Source: Aptenodytes patagonicus (lineage: Eukaryota > Chordata > Aves > Sphenisciformes > Spheniscidae). Taken from it: DNA of 64,000 nt. How positions within the stretch are numbered: position 1 is the first letter of the stretch; the number at the start of each line of letters is the position of its first letter. The translations under genes were made by a program, and so were the position numbers. Below, piece by piece: positions 1 to 30,055 of the stretch. Location of the stretch: assembly GCF_965638725.1 (NCBI RefSeq), contig NC_134951.1:73163068-73227067 (forward strand). Reading direction: 5' to 3'. Under the pieces are notes generated by a model that worked only from the letters and a program-made list of their open reading frames with translations, ran no database searches and was not told the origin of the DNA.

Positions 1-1807
1 CTGCCAGAAGCTGGAAAGGAAAAGTTTCCCTCTGCTCACCCTGTCTTTCTGTTGCCAGAGACAGGCTCCCGCGCTGGCTGGATCCTGGAGCTGAACTCCT
101 GGAGCTGAGCCCCTGCAGCGAGTTCTCAGCACAGGAGGGACGCGTGTGGTTTGGATCAAAACCGAATGCTGCCCATATGCTTTTTAATATATTTTTTTAA
201 AATAATGAACTATTGGGATTTCCCCTTTTTAAAATTAAAATACAACATATTCTTTAAAGCAGTCAGGTAATTAATCTGAGAACCTTCAAGGCAGTTGTGT
301 TGGTATCGGTTGATTGCATGGCATTTTAAAGCTAAGCTATTAATATACGGCGTAGCATGTTAATCAACGTGTATTTGAACACAGTATGTTGCAAATATAC
401 AAGAAACACAAACATTTTTATTAAAGGTTTACAATGCAGATACAGAAGTTGTGTAATAATATGCTACTTACTGCAAAGCACTACCAATGAATATTCAAGC
501 CTTCTGGAAAAAAACAAGACATTTTACTTATTTTTGCTAATGCTCTACTAATAAAATTTGCTTCCTCATATCCTTAGACCATCAAGGCTACAACAACATT
601 ACTACTGTTAAAAATGTTTACAGTCACATTGCTCAATTAATTATTGGACTGTAGAAATCGAAAATATCTTTAAAAATGTTAAGCTGTCTGTTGGCAAGTC
701 ATAGTATTTTGCCTGTGAGCTTCATTCCATTTGAAGTACAGAAGAAATAATGGTTTCAATTCATTATGTAAATTCTGTGAAAGCTGGTGAACTTTTGACT
801 AGTCATGAAACTATGATTTTAAGTTTAATTAAACATATTTCTGATCTATCAGTTAAGACTTTTCAAATAGCCATTCAATGTATTTCAGTTTTGTGAGGTT
901 GTTGTATGTGAGCATGGCAGACTACTCAGAATCCATCAGATGATAGATAGCAATGATGTTGTATGATGTTAAGCCGTTTGCATTTCTGGTGTATTCTATG
1001 TTCTTGTTAGCTAAATAATACTGCTGTGTGGTGCAAAACAATATGACAAATTCTTCCAAGTGCCTATCCTATGCTGTTTAAAAAAATTAGGTGCAAAACC
1101 TCTTAGAATGGTGACAATTCTGGTTTAAACTTTAATGATGACTATGAGGAGATCCTGCTAAACGAACACAAAATTAAATCCCTATGACAGCACAGTGGAA
1201 TTTTCAACAGAAAGGGGAAAAAAAAAATTAAGGCACTTCTGCTAGATCTAGTTTCACATTCTGCTGATATATAGGGCTACATATTTAGCTGCAACACAGT
1301 GATGAAATTCAACTATTACTTTCATTTACAACTTGCAAGGATTTGGCCTTCAACCTTTATTACGCAGTCCATGGCAAAACCAAACAATTTCACATTAAAA
1401 GCATATTGTCACATAGATTTTAACAATGAAAACAAGAAATACATTTTGGTTGCAGAAATAAAAAGAAAAGAAACCCCCTATTCCACAGAGTTGTGTTTTA
1501 GAATACACTTAAATTCATCAAAGTACATTTTCCCCTGGTTAACTACTGATGATTTATTTACAAAGCAAGTAACAAACAATGGCTAGAAAATACCATTGCA
1601 CCACAAATTATCTACATGGATATTTCTAATGTTCATACTAGAAAACAGCTAAGGTGGCATTTACTTCAGTACAATGTTTCTTTCATAAATCTTAATGTGT
1701 TTTAGCAGCTAATACAAAATGGAGATGCAGACTGTATTACGTTAGTTAGAAAAGCAAACATATTATGGGTTTGATTAAGAAAAAATAGATGTCTAGCAAA
1801 ACGTAAC

Positions 1808-1843
1808 TTTTTTTTTTTAACTTTTTAAAAAAAAAAAAAAAAA
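1808..1843. repeat. poly-T / poly-A pair
   Basis: A T-run, a short CTTTTT and then about 17 consecutive A bases form a snap-back A/T palindrome-like tract. It is low-complexity sequence; the A-run could be an old retroposon tail, but no body is recognisable. Confidence 0.8.
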
Positions 1844-4800
1844 GATCTAATGCATTACCTGCTCCAAGCACTTCACATAGGGACTGTCAATGACTTACAA
1901 ATTCAAAATTATGCTGACAGGGCAGCTGAAATTTGAGAAACTACTTGAAAGAGAAGTCATCATCAGCCTGTGCTAGCTCTGACAAGCTTATAGGTAGATT
2001 TCTATTCACATAGGAATTTATGTTAATAGAGTCTATGCTGCTTTGGGGATCGTTTGACAATCAAGAACAACATGGAATACTTTCATTTTCTCATCTCTTT
2101 TAGAAGAAATGATAGCTCATGGCCTTGATTTTAAGGTCTATTTTTTATGTGAGAAACAGAAGCAGAAGGTGAAGCTTGGAGTTTTGGGTTTTTTTGTTAA
2201 GTGGGCACTGAAAGAAATATTTTCCCTTTGCAATTGTGGAACATGCAATCCTTGTAAGAGAAGACCTCTTGAACTGCAAATGTGTTGTTCTAGATGATCT
2301 TGTGAGACTTCAGCACACAAATAACCTGCACAGAAAACACCTCTACAAATAAATTTTAAGAGTAAATCAAGTACCCAACAGTATTACAACTTCATTTCCC
2401 AGTATTTCCCATTGTTAAAAGCTCACCTTCATTTTTCAAACTATAGCTGTCTGGCCTTTGAATTGTTGTTTCCAAGCTGTTTAACAGCACTGTAACTTGT
2501 CGAGAGCATGTCAGATCGCTACAGGTACAGTAGCTTTGTTTTAGACTAATGTATGTATTCCTGGTAAACATGCCTGTTTTGAACACTGGAGCCTGGCAAG
2601 CCCCCGTATCTCTTGGCTCTGCTTGCTGTTAAGTTTCATGCTTCTGTTACGCGCAATGTAGAAGTGCTGCAGAAGCAATTTTGGACAGACTGGAAAAGCA
2701 GGCACTTTCCTCTGTGGTATTTTTTGAGGGAAAGTGTATCCTACACATTCCCATAGCATACTGCCCAGACACACTGTGGCACTGGTGTGCAATTGCTTTG
2801 AGAGCTATGCAGCAGGAGACCCTGTCACGGCAGTGGAGTGGTTTCAGCTTCTTGAAGTTCCAACTGAAAGGAAAGAAATTGCAAATACAATGAACAATTA
2901 CTTGATTTCTTCCCACCCACAAGTTTGTGTGTGTGTTTGCATGTGTGTTTTCTTTTTCAAGAGGAATTTACTTCTCATTTGCAGCTACTGTCCTGCTGGA
3001 TAAAGCTAAACAGGTAGCCCAGAGGGTAAGGCAAGACTGTGCCTTTGCCATGAAGCGACAAAGGCAGAGGAAATGATCACAGAAAAGTTTCATGTCTGAC
3101 CCTCAAAGACAAAGAAACATTAGTAGGTCTGAAATTTGAATTAGAATATATTTCATACCAAGCCAGTTGTTCTCTTTCTAGAGAGGAACTCTCTAAGAAT
3201 TTCACGAGTATGGAGGGATTTCGCTCCCTCCTTGTATTCTTTTTGTAGCAGTTGTAGGGGAGTTAGTATTTTAGATAATACATTCTGTGCTCACATCAGT
3301 ACATTGGTTAAATTTTGGATTTGCAGTTAAAGTCTAGTTTAAATTCTGTGTGAGATGGATTTACATCAACAAACCCAACAACCTCTCAGCCCTGTGTGTC
3401 CACAGTATCCATGTTGAGTCCTGTTTGCATACAGGCACGATAGCACTACAGATGTTTTCATCAAGAAAATCTGCTTACTGCACAGCACATCCTGAAAGTC
3501 TGCAACCCTTTTTACTGCCCAGCAAATGTCCTGCAGCACTAGAACCTGTTGAAAACAGGGTGCGAGACACTGTGAATAAAGGGTTTATGGTATGGAAAGT
3601 AGAGTCACAGATGAAGCCTGATGGAGACAAGAGAGGGAGCGTGCTCCTCTAAAAGTAATGGGACATGGGTAAGGATATTGGGGCAGGGAGAAGGAAAGTG
3701 CATTTTCTAACTGGGTCACTTTCCAAGCACGTTCAGCAGAGTGGAGGCTGTTAGGACTTCTGATTTGGAGATAAATTTCTTCAAGGCGAAAACATAACTC
3801 AAATGCTTGTTCAATTTAACATACTATATTTAGGGATTTTCTTTATTCTGTATTGCGAGCATTTCTCCTCAGCTCCTTTTGGCCAGAAACTGACCTGATC
3901 CTAAATGTGAATGTCCCTGTCTTTTGGAGAAGTCTAGATCCCGAAATGAATTTTGAAGTGCATATTCACTTATCTTTACGGATTAGATAAAATAGAAGCA
4001 TTTCTTTTGTATTTTTTTACCAATGAACTTTTTCTAATTTATTAAGGAAAAAATTGAAATGTTTTGTTCTCCGTTTATTCTAATTCAGAGTTTAAGGAAT
4101 GCCACAAACACAGGCAACCTTAGAAGCCATCTAATTAGTTCTGGTCCTCATAGCATAGTTTGTTGTTCTTTGCTTTCATGAAATAGTCTGGCAAACACAT
4201 GCTGTTTTCTCTGCTACCGAGAAGATTCACAAAGGGCCCATGTCAGTGCAACTCAGCTATGAAAGAAAGCCCAGTTTTAAGGATCTATTGAATTTAGACA
4301 AGCTTTTCATAGATGTCATTATCTTGCCAGAAATGGGCTTTATAAGAAATTGGTACTTTGTAATTATTATTGAAATACAGTATTACTTATAAAGGAGATA
4401 TGTCCATTTTCTAAAAATACACAGAAAGGCCATTCTCTATTAATACAGGTAGATGTGAATCTGCCAAGGTTTGGAGTTACAGAATCTGCCCAGCTTTTGT
4501 CATGTTTCTGCATAGGACTCACCAGCATTCCCCATATTTTTTTGCAATCTGTCATATAGCACTGGGAAAATTAAAATGTAAGAAAGTACTTTCTTCATTT
4601 ATTTAATCAAAGTGAAACTAGCTTTCAATTTTTTCTTGTTTCAACTTAAAAATAGGGTTTTTTTACTCCAATATCCTTTTTATTTCTACACGTGGCTGCC
4701 AATCCAAGCAATAAGGGCAAAGCTTTTAGGGCTGAGCACAAGTACCAGAGCTTCTGGTTACTGAACATATCTGAGGCCTCATTTTCAGCATATGAGGAGG

Positions 4801-7683
4801 CTTTGCAGCTTCCATTAAGGCATTTAGACACTTCAGTGGTTAAGGAGAAAGCACCAGAAGCTAAAAATACAAAAAATAGTTACACAGGATGACTAAATAG
4901 TCCTGAAAATGTGCCTATACATAATTTACTTAGTTGCTTGGATACATTCAGGTGAGGCTGCTATAAAAACTTAAATGGGTCACAAAGAAACTAACTCACT
5001 GAAACAAATTAAATTTCTCAGATTTCTAGAATTATTAATAATCCATTTTCCTAAGCATTTAGGATTTTTTTGTTATTAACAGATAGATATTAACAAAAAT
5101 AAAAGGTATTTGGAAAACACAGTTTTCAGGAAAAAATAATTATCAATTAATTTTAAATTTTAAAAAATATTCAAACTTCTTTAAATCTCAGAGATAAATT
5201 AATATAGAGAATCTCTGTGCATCTGAAGTAAAAGCTATTTCAAAATACTTGTCAAGGTCTTTGTTATGAATCAAGTTAATGTCAATGACATCAAAAAACC
5301 TCAGCCATTTGCAAAAGCTGGTATTTGGTCCTTTATTACCATTCCCTACCAATATTGGGTCATACAGAGAAAAGTTCAAAAAGTAAGCAGTTTTGCTTTG
5401 CAAGCAATTTTTCCAGGACTCCATCACTCCTCCTCTCGTTTTAACTCTTCATGCAAATGCACTTATAAGATTGCATATGCCTCCCTGAAAATTAAAGTGA
5501 GCCAAGCCTTTAAGCTCACTTTGGAACAAATGTAACCTATGCATTTTGCCACAGGAGTTAGTTGAGTGTAACACAGGATACATCCCCCACAGACGTGAAA
5601 CATCTCGGTCTTACAACTCTTTCAGGTTTTGCATGCCTGATCAGCTACTGTCTTTTCTTCCTCAGAACTATGTTGCTCCACTGAGCAGGTACAATTTCTA
5701 TAAATGCTCACACCGTCAGTGTTATGGATCGGATGCTACTCTGCGCATTTGAAAGAAGCTGCATTTCTGGAGGAGTTTTGAACTTGTTCTGCTCTTCCAC
5801 TTTTTGTAAATGCTGATAAAACAATAACCAAACCCTTAATCTAGATCTTTTTGGTAATGCCAAAGAGCCATAGAGTAGGCCAAAGGCCAGTATCTTAACT
5901 CAGAATAATATGAATATTTATGATGTTTCCTGTTACTGCTTTTGCACTGATAGAAAACACAGTTGTTCCTTCCACCAGTGAATGCTTGTTTTTAAGTGAA
6001 GCCCTAAGCTGTTGAGCGATCGAGTGCTTGCAGTTCTCATTAACTTTAGCAGGAGTAAAGAATTCTCACTTGGCAAAAAAGCAACTTGTAGAACACCTGT
6101 TTCTTTGAAAATGACGTGAAGTGTGCCGAGTACTATACAGCCTTGCAATTAGAATTCATACCAAATGCTCTCCAAGGCCTTGTCTATACAAGAAAGAGCT
6201 TGTCAGTATACTTAGATCAATACAGACATACTAGCTAGACTTTCTTGTGCAGAAAGCACTTACCTGTGTAAAGAATGCCCTGCCAATAGAATTAACAAAA
6301 GCTCACTGTTTGAGCAAACAGTGGTTTGTTTGGGGTTTTTTTCTTTTTTTTTTTTTTCCTTTCTTTTTTTCTTTTCTGAGAGCAAAAGCTGCATTCACCC
6401 TAGGGCTTTCTCTGTTTAAAAAATAGTAATAATAAAAAACCTATTAGATGTTACACTTGTAAGTACTATCCCAGAGAGCCTTTTTAGTGTAGATTAGTCC
6501 TACAACCTTGTCTGTCATTCTGAGAGTAGCAGACAACAAAAATGTTGTCTCTTACAGAAATGTTTGCTGGAGAAAAAAAAGAAATTAAGTTTAATATTCA
6601 GGTTTGAACATGGCTTGGCATGAATGTATTCTATAGACATTGTGGAGAGTGAGAAAGACTGCACCCGATAGCTGGTGTGCTGTACTCCAGGGAGCGCAGC
6701 AGTGAGAAGGCTCAGGTCAGCATCCAGCAAGCACATCTGGCAGAAATAAGCCAGTGGCAGCAGCAGCAGCTGCCAAAGCAAGGACTGCAGGGGTGGAGGT
6801 GAGGGAAGAGAAACTGGGCCAATTTATGGCCGCTTCAAGTTCTTTCAAATACCAGACCACGCAAAGAGACCTATCCACCCATCTATGAGGACATGAGCTT
6901 CCAAGTGTTGTCTTCTCCCTGGCCCTGGGGAAAACTGATGGCTAGTTGCTAGGAAGAGCTACCAAAGTAGTCAAAGCTGGGTAGTCAAACAATTTCTTAC
7001 AGCTCTGCATGCACCTTTTTTGTTCCATGCATATTGGCTCTTTGCTTCAGTTTCCTTCCTTACTGCCTCACTCGGACCTCATTCCTGATGTTCCCCTTTC
7101 TCCTCTGCACTCTTCCTCTCACCTCCCTTTCCCTTCAGCATCTTCCTCTTCACTTCTCTTTACATGTGCTTTATCTCTTAACTAATTTCATCACTATTCC
7201 CTGAATGGAAAAAAAAAAACCCACCCAGCCAACAAAGAACCAAACTATGAGACTAGCTTCCTCCTTATTGCCACTATAAAGCTCACTTCACTTGCTTGGT
7301 CCACCCCTGCCTCAGCTGGCTCTCTCCCTTGTTGCTGTAGGTTGAAAGCTCTTTGTGGAAAGGATCATCTATTGTGTTTGCTCAGTGCCCAGGGAAATAG
7401 ACTTTATTTCACTCAGCCTCTGGGCAGTACCATACTAATCTTTGCTAAGGGTAGAAGTTTAGAAGGCTACAGGTCTCCTAAAAATACTATAAAGATATGT
7501 AACTAAATATAGAAAATGTGTGCATACACACTGCACTGTAAAAAGTTGGAATTGTACTAGATATAGATACAATCCTGTTGTCAAACACATGCACAAAATA
7601 TTGACTCCACTGAGGGTTACAAATGCATTATTAACAGTTGAATCTGCCTAATAAATTTTCGCTACACCTAGTAAATACTACAC

Positions 7684-7708
7684 GTATGTACATACATACA
7701 TACATATG
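7684..7708. repeat. (ACAT)n short microsatellite
   Basis: Imperfect tetranucleotide run (GTACATACATACATACATATG) of about five units in non-coding DNA. Confidence 0.8.
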
Positions 7709-8509
7709 TGTATGCGCTTATGCCGAGTTTGGCAGTTCTGCTCCACCACCAAAGTGTGCGTAAGACTGAGCAGGCGCTAACTGATTTCACAGGCCACAGT
7801 TTGGCATGTATGTATCAGATGCTGGTGAACGACAACACCAACTGCAGATGCTTAATAAAGGTTCTCCCTTTAGCCCTTCTCCCTTTAGCCTGCTCCCTCC
7901 TCTTTTCTGGTGCAATTCCTATTTTGTTTGTTTGGAGATGGTAATGTTCTAATTTGGGCTTTCTGGCAGCAGCTGAGTGGCAGGTATGCAACTGCTTTCA
8001 CAAGAAGCCATTGACTTCTGCACCTCAAGGAGGCAGCTAGCTTGCGGCTGAAGTGGCAGCAGTGAGAAACTGGTGCAGGATCAAGCTAAGTATATTGCTG
8101 AAAGGTGATATGGCAAGGAATGAACTAGACTTGTGCCTTTTGTTCTTCTTTTTAATGAACTACAGAGACGACTCAAACTTTTTCTAGTGCTTGTGATGCG
8201 CTTGAGTTACTTTCAAGAATGTTAAGATTTGCTTTCATGTTTTGCTTGATGTTCACTGAGGGACGGGGCTTGGAAATTCTCAGGACTAATCACAGGAACA
8301 TGGATGTTGAACATGTAACAAAAGAGCTTCTTTGGAAAAGCTAAGCAAAAATAGCCTGAATTAAAAAAAAAAAAAATCTATTTCTCTTGGTATCTGCTGT
8401 GCCATGAAATCCCTACTTCTCAAAGGCTTTTTCTACATGGAAAAGGTATATTCTCAGTATACCTTAAATGGCAAAATGGCACAATAGTCCTTAACATGTG
8501 TGTATATTT

Positions 8510-8556
<47 letters not shown>

Positions 8557-8580
8557 CCTACCTACCTATCTATCTATCTC
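8510..8580. repeat. (CTAT)n tetranucleotide microsatellite with CTAC interruption
   Basis: About 17 units of TATC/CTAT with three central CTAC variants near 8555-8567. This is the longest clean microsatellite in the window and likely polymorphic. It lies about 0.6 kb downstream of OPRM1 exon 3. Confidence 0.95.
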
Positions 8581-9169
8581 AAAGCCCACCTTAGCCAACG
8601 CAGATAATTATCTGATATAAGAACTGCATGTAGACAAGCCTTTGTCTAATTCTTGCATGTCTTCGAGGACAAACAAGGCCAGGTAGGCCTTCTTTGTACA
8701 TCAATCAAAAGTGTACAAGCACAGTTTATTCTCTATTTTATTCATTGCTGCAATGGGAGAAGAAGGGAGATCTATATTCTGTCCCACTCCTGTCTCCATC
8801 AGCAGACAAGGAGTATGAATAGAGAAATCTGTGATTAATCTCCAACGGGTTCTAAAAGAGCCACCTGTCATAAACATCCTGCAAATGAAACCCTGTTTTG
8901 TGTGCTTTGTATATGCATGCACACTGGACCCCGTCATGCAAGGTACCTCTGAAAGCCCTCAGCTTCTGAGCATCAACTAGCGGAGAGAACAACTAGCACC
9001 GTGCAGGACTGGGGTCTCTGTGTATGCATACACCAGTTTCAAATATAACCCTGAAAGTCTTTAGACCTTCAAATATCTACAAATCAGTATAAACTGTAAC
9101 TTCCGAATACATGTCATCTCCAAGCGGGAGGCCTGGATCCAGAGATGACATCTCCACTGCTAGTCATAC

Positions 9170-26380
<17,211 letters not shown>

Positions 26381-26560
26381 GGCGCGCAGCGGCGTCAGCG
26401 CGGCCACCGGCTCTCCGCGCCCGAAGGATGCCCGGCGCGGCGCGGCACGGCGCGGTGCTGGTGCGGTGCGCTGCTGTCGCGGTGCGCGGTGCCGGGGAGG
26501 CGGCGGCGCCCGCCCGCCCCGACGGCGCGGCCCGCCGCTGGGTGCGGGCACATGTGTGCG

Positions 26561-26631
26561 GCGGGCGGGGCGGGCAGGGGAGGAGGGGCCTGTGGCGGCA
26601 GGAGCGGCAGAAGGCGGCGGGGAGGCGGGGC
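26561..26631 (-). promoter_or_regulatory. cluster of GC boxes (Sp1/KLF-type) upstream of OPRM1 ATG
   Basis: Between 26561 and 26631 the plus strand has GGGCGGGGCGGG (26563-26574) and GAGGCGGGGC (26622-26631), about 185-250 bp upstream of the start codon. These match the Sp1/KLF core. Mammalian OPRM1 promoters are also GC-box driven; use here is inferred from position and motif only. Confidence 0.5.
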
Positions 26632-29213
26632 TTCCCCCCTCCGCTCCCTCCCGGGCCGGCGGGGCACGCGCAGCCCCCCGGCGCGGCCGCCTCCCGCGGT
26701 GAGCGGAGCCCCCGCCGGGGCGCACCTGGGGCAGAGCGGGGCCTGCCCGCCCCGTCGCGCCGCTGGAAGGCCGGGGGGAGCGGGGGGGGCGCGCCAGCAG
26801 GTTTCCCCTTCCCTGCTGGTGGCACTTGAAAGCGAAGGGCTGCTCAAAGCGTTCGGTTCCCGAGCGCCGCAGGCATCGGTGGCAAACACCAGAGAGAGAG
26901 TACCGGGAGAGACTGACTTCCCGGGCTAAGGACCGGAGCAGGGAGGAGATCAGTGCGCGACCCATTAACGCAATGAGCCAGCGATCTTGACAAAACGATG
27001 CACTCTATGATTATAGAGCTTGGGGAAGAGGTAGCTGAGCTTAGTAATAAAATGTGGTGAACTGTACGGCACCACGCTGGGAGGGGTGACTGTGAACAGA
27101 ATTGCGCTTTGGAAATGACTCGGATCTCACGGATCCTCAGGATTTTCAGAGGACTTTGTGTTCCAGAGCTCCAAGGATGCTCTCCCCTAGACATTGGTGC
27201 GATTGTTATCGGATGCGGTAACACAGATAAAGAAGACCTCAAAACCGTTCTCTGTGCTGTACATGCATTGTACCGGGTGCTTGACTCGCACACTGCTTAT
27301 TTGCATCAGCACATTTCCGTGATCAGCTTGTTCCAGATGAGCACAGAGATGCATCTCCAGGACTGCCTGCTGGATGGCTGATCATTAATTACCAGGACCT
27401 AGCTCTTTTACTGTCTCATCAATGAAATCAGAGGGGATCCTTAGTAAGGCAGAAAAAATACCTCCTAGTGAGCAGGAAGGAGACAGAATGGCAGTGACTG
27501 CTCCTGCTGCCTCATCATGGACACACGCTTAGTGTGTCTGCTCGCCATGTGCAGAGCACCTCCCGCTATTTCAAGAGTGGTAATGGCAGAAGTGGAAAAG
27601 AAGCAGCAAGTTGCACCCTGATGGAAAGATGCAAAACCCCAGGCGTTTTAATCTGAGGAGTTCCTGTGTTTCTGTGCCACAAGCAGTGGGAGCCAGTACC
27701 GATTGCGGCAGGGAGCAGTAGCAGAGGTAGACCACACACTCTTCCAAAGTATCTCTGATCATTAGCAGTGGGGAGGAAGAAGAGGGAAAGGGAAAGGGGT
27801 GTCACTGGACTTTGAGAGGGACAAAGATCTGGGTAATTGGTATTCCTTTTTTCAAGCTATGCACTCTCAAGTCTCATCAGGCGTATAGTGGAATGGAGGA
27901 AGAAGATCAAGTAAGCTGTTAATGGGCACTTTTTGTGGATAGCATGTATTACTTCATGTCCAGAGAGAGTGTTTTCAGCATCCTTTATTGACAGGAGAGA
28001 GCCATTTAGCATCATATTCAGAAAAAGAGCTTTAGAATAGGAGTTATATCGTTGCTGGAAAAAATTGTGGACAAGGGGAAATGAAAGCAAGAACTCAGAG
28101 ATTTCACATGGTCAAAGTCACTGCCTCTTTATCCCCTTCTGAAGTATAGCATGTTTAGTCATAGAGCGGGAGGAACAAGGCTTTAAAACTGGGCCATTGT
28201 CAAAGACTTTTATCTCTGGGTATGTGCATAGCGTGTAGGAGCCTCTCTCTGTGCTTGCCCTTTGCTCCACCAAAGCCATCAGAAGAGTTTAATGTAAGCC
28301 TGGACACAATTAGTATTTAGTCCTTTGAATACACCTGTGCCTGGCTGTGGAAGGGATGGGGAAGATGGGGAACAAAAATCAAGGCTGCTAGAAGATCCAC
28401 TCTGTATCTTGTGTCATAGCCAGGTTTGTATCATCCTCCCTGTCAGAAGGGCCATTGGTGTATTAAAATGAGTGTCTTAAAAAAGCCTTAAAAATAGATG
28501 CCCAGGTAAATCTAGTGTTATACACAAGTCTTTATTATTAAAGACAGAATAATTATTATGCCCAGTTAAATCAATCTTTCGGCAGTTGCAGATGAAAACT
28601 CGGGCTGCAGAGAGGACTGGCAAAAAGCCCTGGGAGTTGAACCTGTTTAAGATAGGCCTCATTAAGCAAAATTTCAAGGTAGGGGAATGATAGTTAAATG
28701 CACCTCTCTGCGAAGTTATTACAAACGTTATTTCTCAGGGACATAAGCAATATGAAACAAATCTTTACAATAATGCTTTCAGATGATGAAGGACACTTGA
28801 AGTATAATAATGCGTGAGACCCTTTCTTCAAATAATTTCAGATAATGAAGGACCGTTTAGTCAAGATTCTGCTGAAAAGATGTTTGTGAAGTTGCAGACC
28901 AGTAATTCCTTCTTGTGGGTAGTAGTGTAGTGCATGTAGAAAAGGGAAATACATAGCTTTGAGGCATGTACATTTTAAAAAGATGCCTCAACATCAGGTT
29001 GGGGTCAGAATCACAACCTCCATCTCAAATCAGATTTTTGTTTGTCTCTTTTCTGCCAAAGCACTAGCAATAGGAAAGTTTCCGGGGCTGTAATTAGCAA
29101 TGGATGGACTGAAGACTTGAGAAATACTCAAGAGTTGCAGAGAATTTTAGGATGAAAATAGTTTGTCAAAGACTGTCCTAGGAGTACTGGTCGGTGAGGT
29201 CACTCTGATGCAG

Positions 29214-29237
29214 TTCTCTCTCTCTCTCTCTCTCCCC
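29214..29237. repeat. (TC)n microsatellite followed by CCCCAG
   Basis: About ten TC units ending CCCCAGCAAAC. On the plus strand this mimics a strong 3' splice site (polypyrimidine tract plus CAG). I found no supporting exon, so I annotate only the repeat. Confidence 0.8.
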
Positions 29238-29969
29238 AGCAAACACAGAATTTCAGATAGCGCATTCACTTCCACAGTCTCTCCGTGACTCCTAAACGAA
29301 ATGGAAACCGTGTGCCTTGCTTACAGTCTAGTTAAGAAACAGAGCTGAGAGATGGGTTGTTGTGGCTTGGCACTTTGTAAAGATGGCCCGTATACTAGTC
29401 GTGTGGTGGTGTGACCTGTTTCTTCCAGAAGCAGGGCAAGAAGGGGTCTGGAAGCAGGCTGTGCTCTCCTTCAGCCTTGCTGGTGGAAGTGTTCCCCCTC
29501 CTCGCAGTGTGTTACCTAAGAGCCTGTGCTGCGTCCATGTATCTGAGCAGAGTGAGGAGCAGGAGAAATTACGCAAAAGAGAGGAAGGAGGGCACTATCT
29601 CAGTAATCCCAGAGCCATTTGCATCATAGCCTTCAACCAGTTCTGAAGTCCTCCAAAGCCACATCCTCCTTTCTCCCCTCAAGGACATCCTCAAGGTGAT
29701 ACAGCGATAATGTTTTGGTAACAGCTATTTTAAATCACATATACGATACTAGCAGACTGTATGACCTGGTCTCAGGTTTGGCTGGGGTTTGGGCAGAGCC
29801 CAACTCACTATGCAATGTAAGAAATGTGTGGCATGGAAAATGCTATTTAAGAATTTACAGGCAAGTCTGTTAATTAATATTAATATTTCAGTGGCCAGAA
29901 GGGCTGACTGTGGACACACTGGCTGATATTTTATCTCATGTAGCTCAGATAATTTCTGTATGTCTTGTT

Positions 29970-30055
29970 TCTTTGTTAAGTAATTTACCCAAACTCACAC
30001 TAATTGAGATCAGCATGTCTCTGTCTCCTTAGTTTCAGTGCAATGGTTTATCCAA
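29970..30055 (-). mobile_element. MIR-like SINE relic
   Basis: TTAAGTAATTTACCCAAACTCACAC matches the reversed MIR block 'ttaagtaacttgcccaaggtcacac', followed by a degraded tRNA-like part (TCTCTGTCTCCTTAGTTTC). Only about 85 bp are recognisable. Confidence 0.5.

Larger units (their letters stand above)
1..9169 (-). other. OPRM1 intron 3 or 3' flank, no gene recognised
   Basis: AT-leaning non-coding sequence downstream of exon 3. I searched the minus strand for the 12-residue terminal exon known from mammals (LENLEAETAPLP then stop) and found no match, so most or all of this stretch is probably intron 3. In mammals IPCEF1 lies tail-to-tail with OPRM1, but no exon of it is recognisable here. 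Contents: simple repeats at 1808-1843, 7684-7708 and 8510-8580, a 9-bp-stem hairpin at 6304-6323, and pyrimidine-rich patches near 6.33-6.38 and 7.05-7.2 kb. The open frames are short and look random. Confidence 0.7.

Noticed and set aside
26381..26965. In-frame upstream ATG at 26965 extending OPRM1 by 195 residues
   Set aside because: The extension is Arg/Pro-rich, has no homology to opioid receptor N-termini and covers GC-box promoter sequence; the ATG at 26380 has a strong Kozak context and sensible N-tail length.
29214..29250. Splice-acceptor-like (TC)n-CCCCAG on the plus strand
   Set aside because: No open exon or donor with coding potential follows; explained by a dinucleotide microsatellite.
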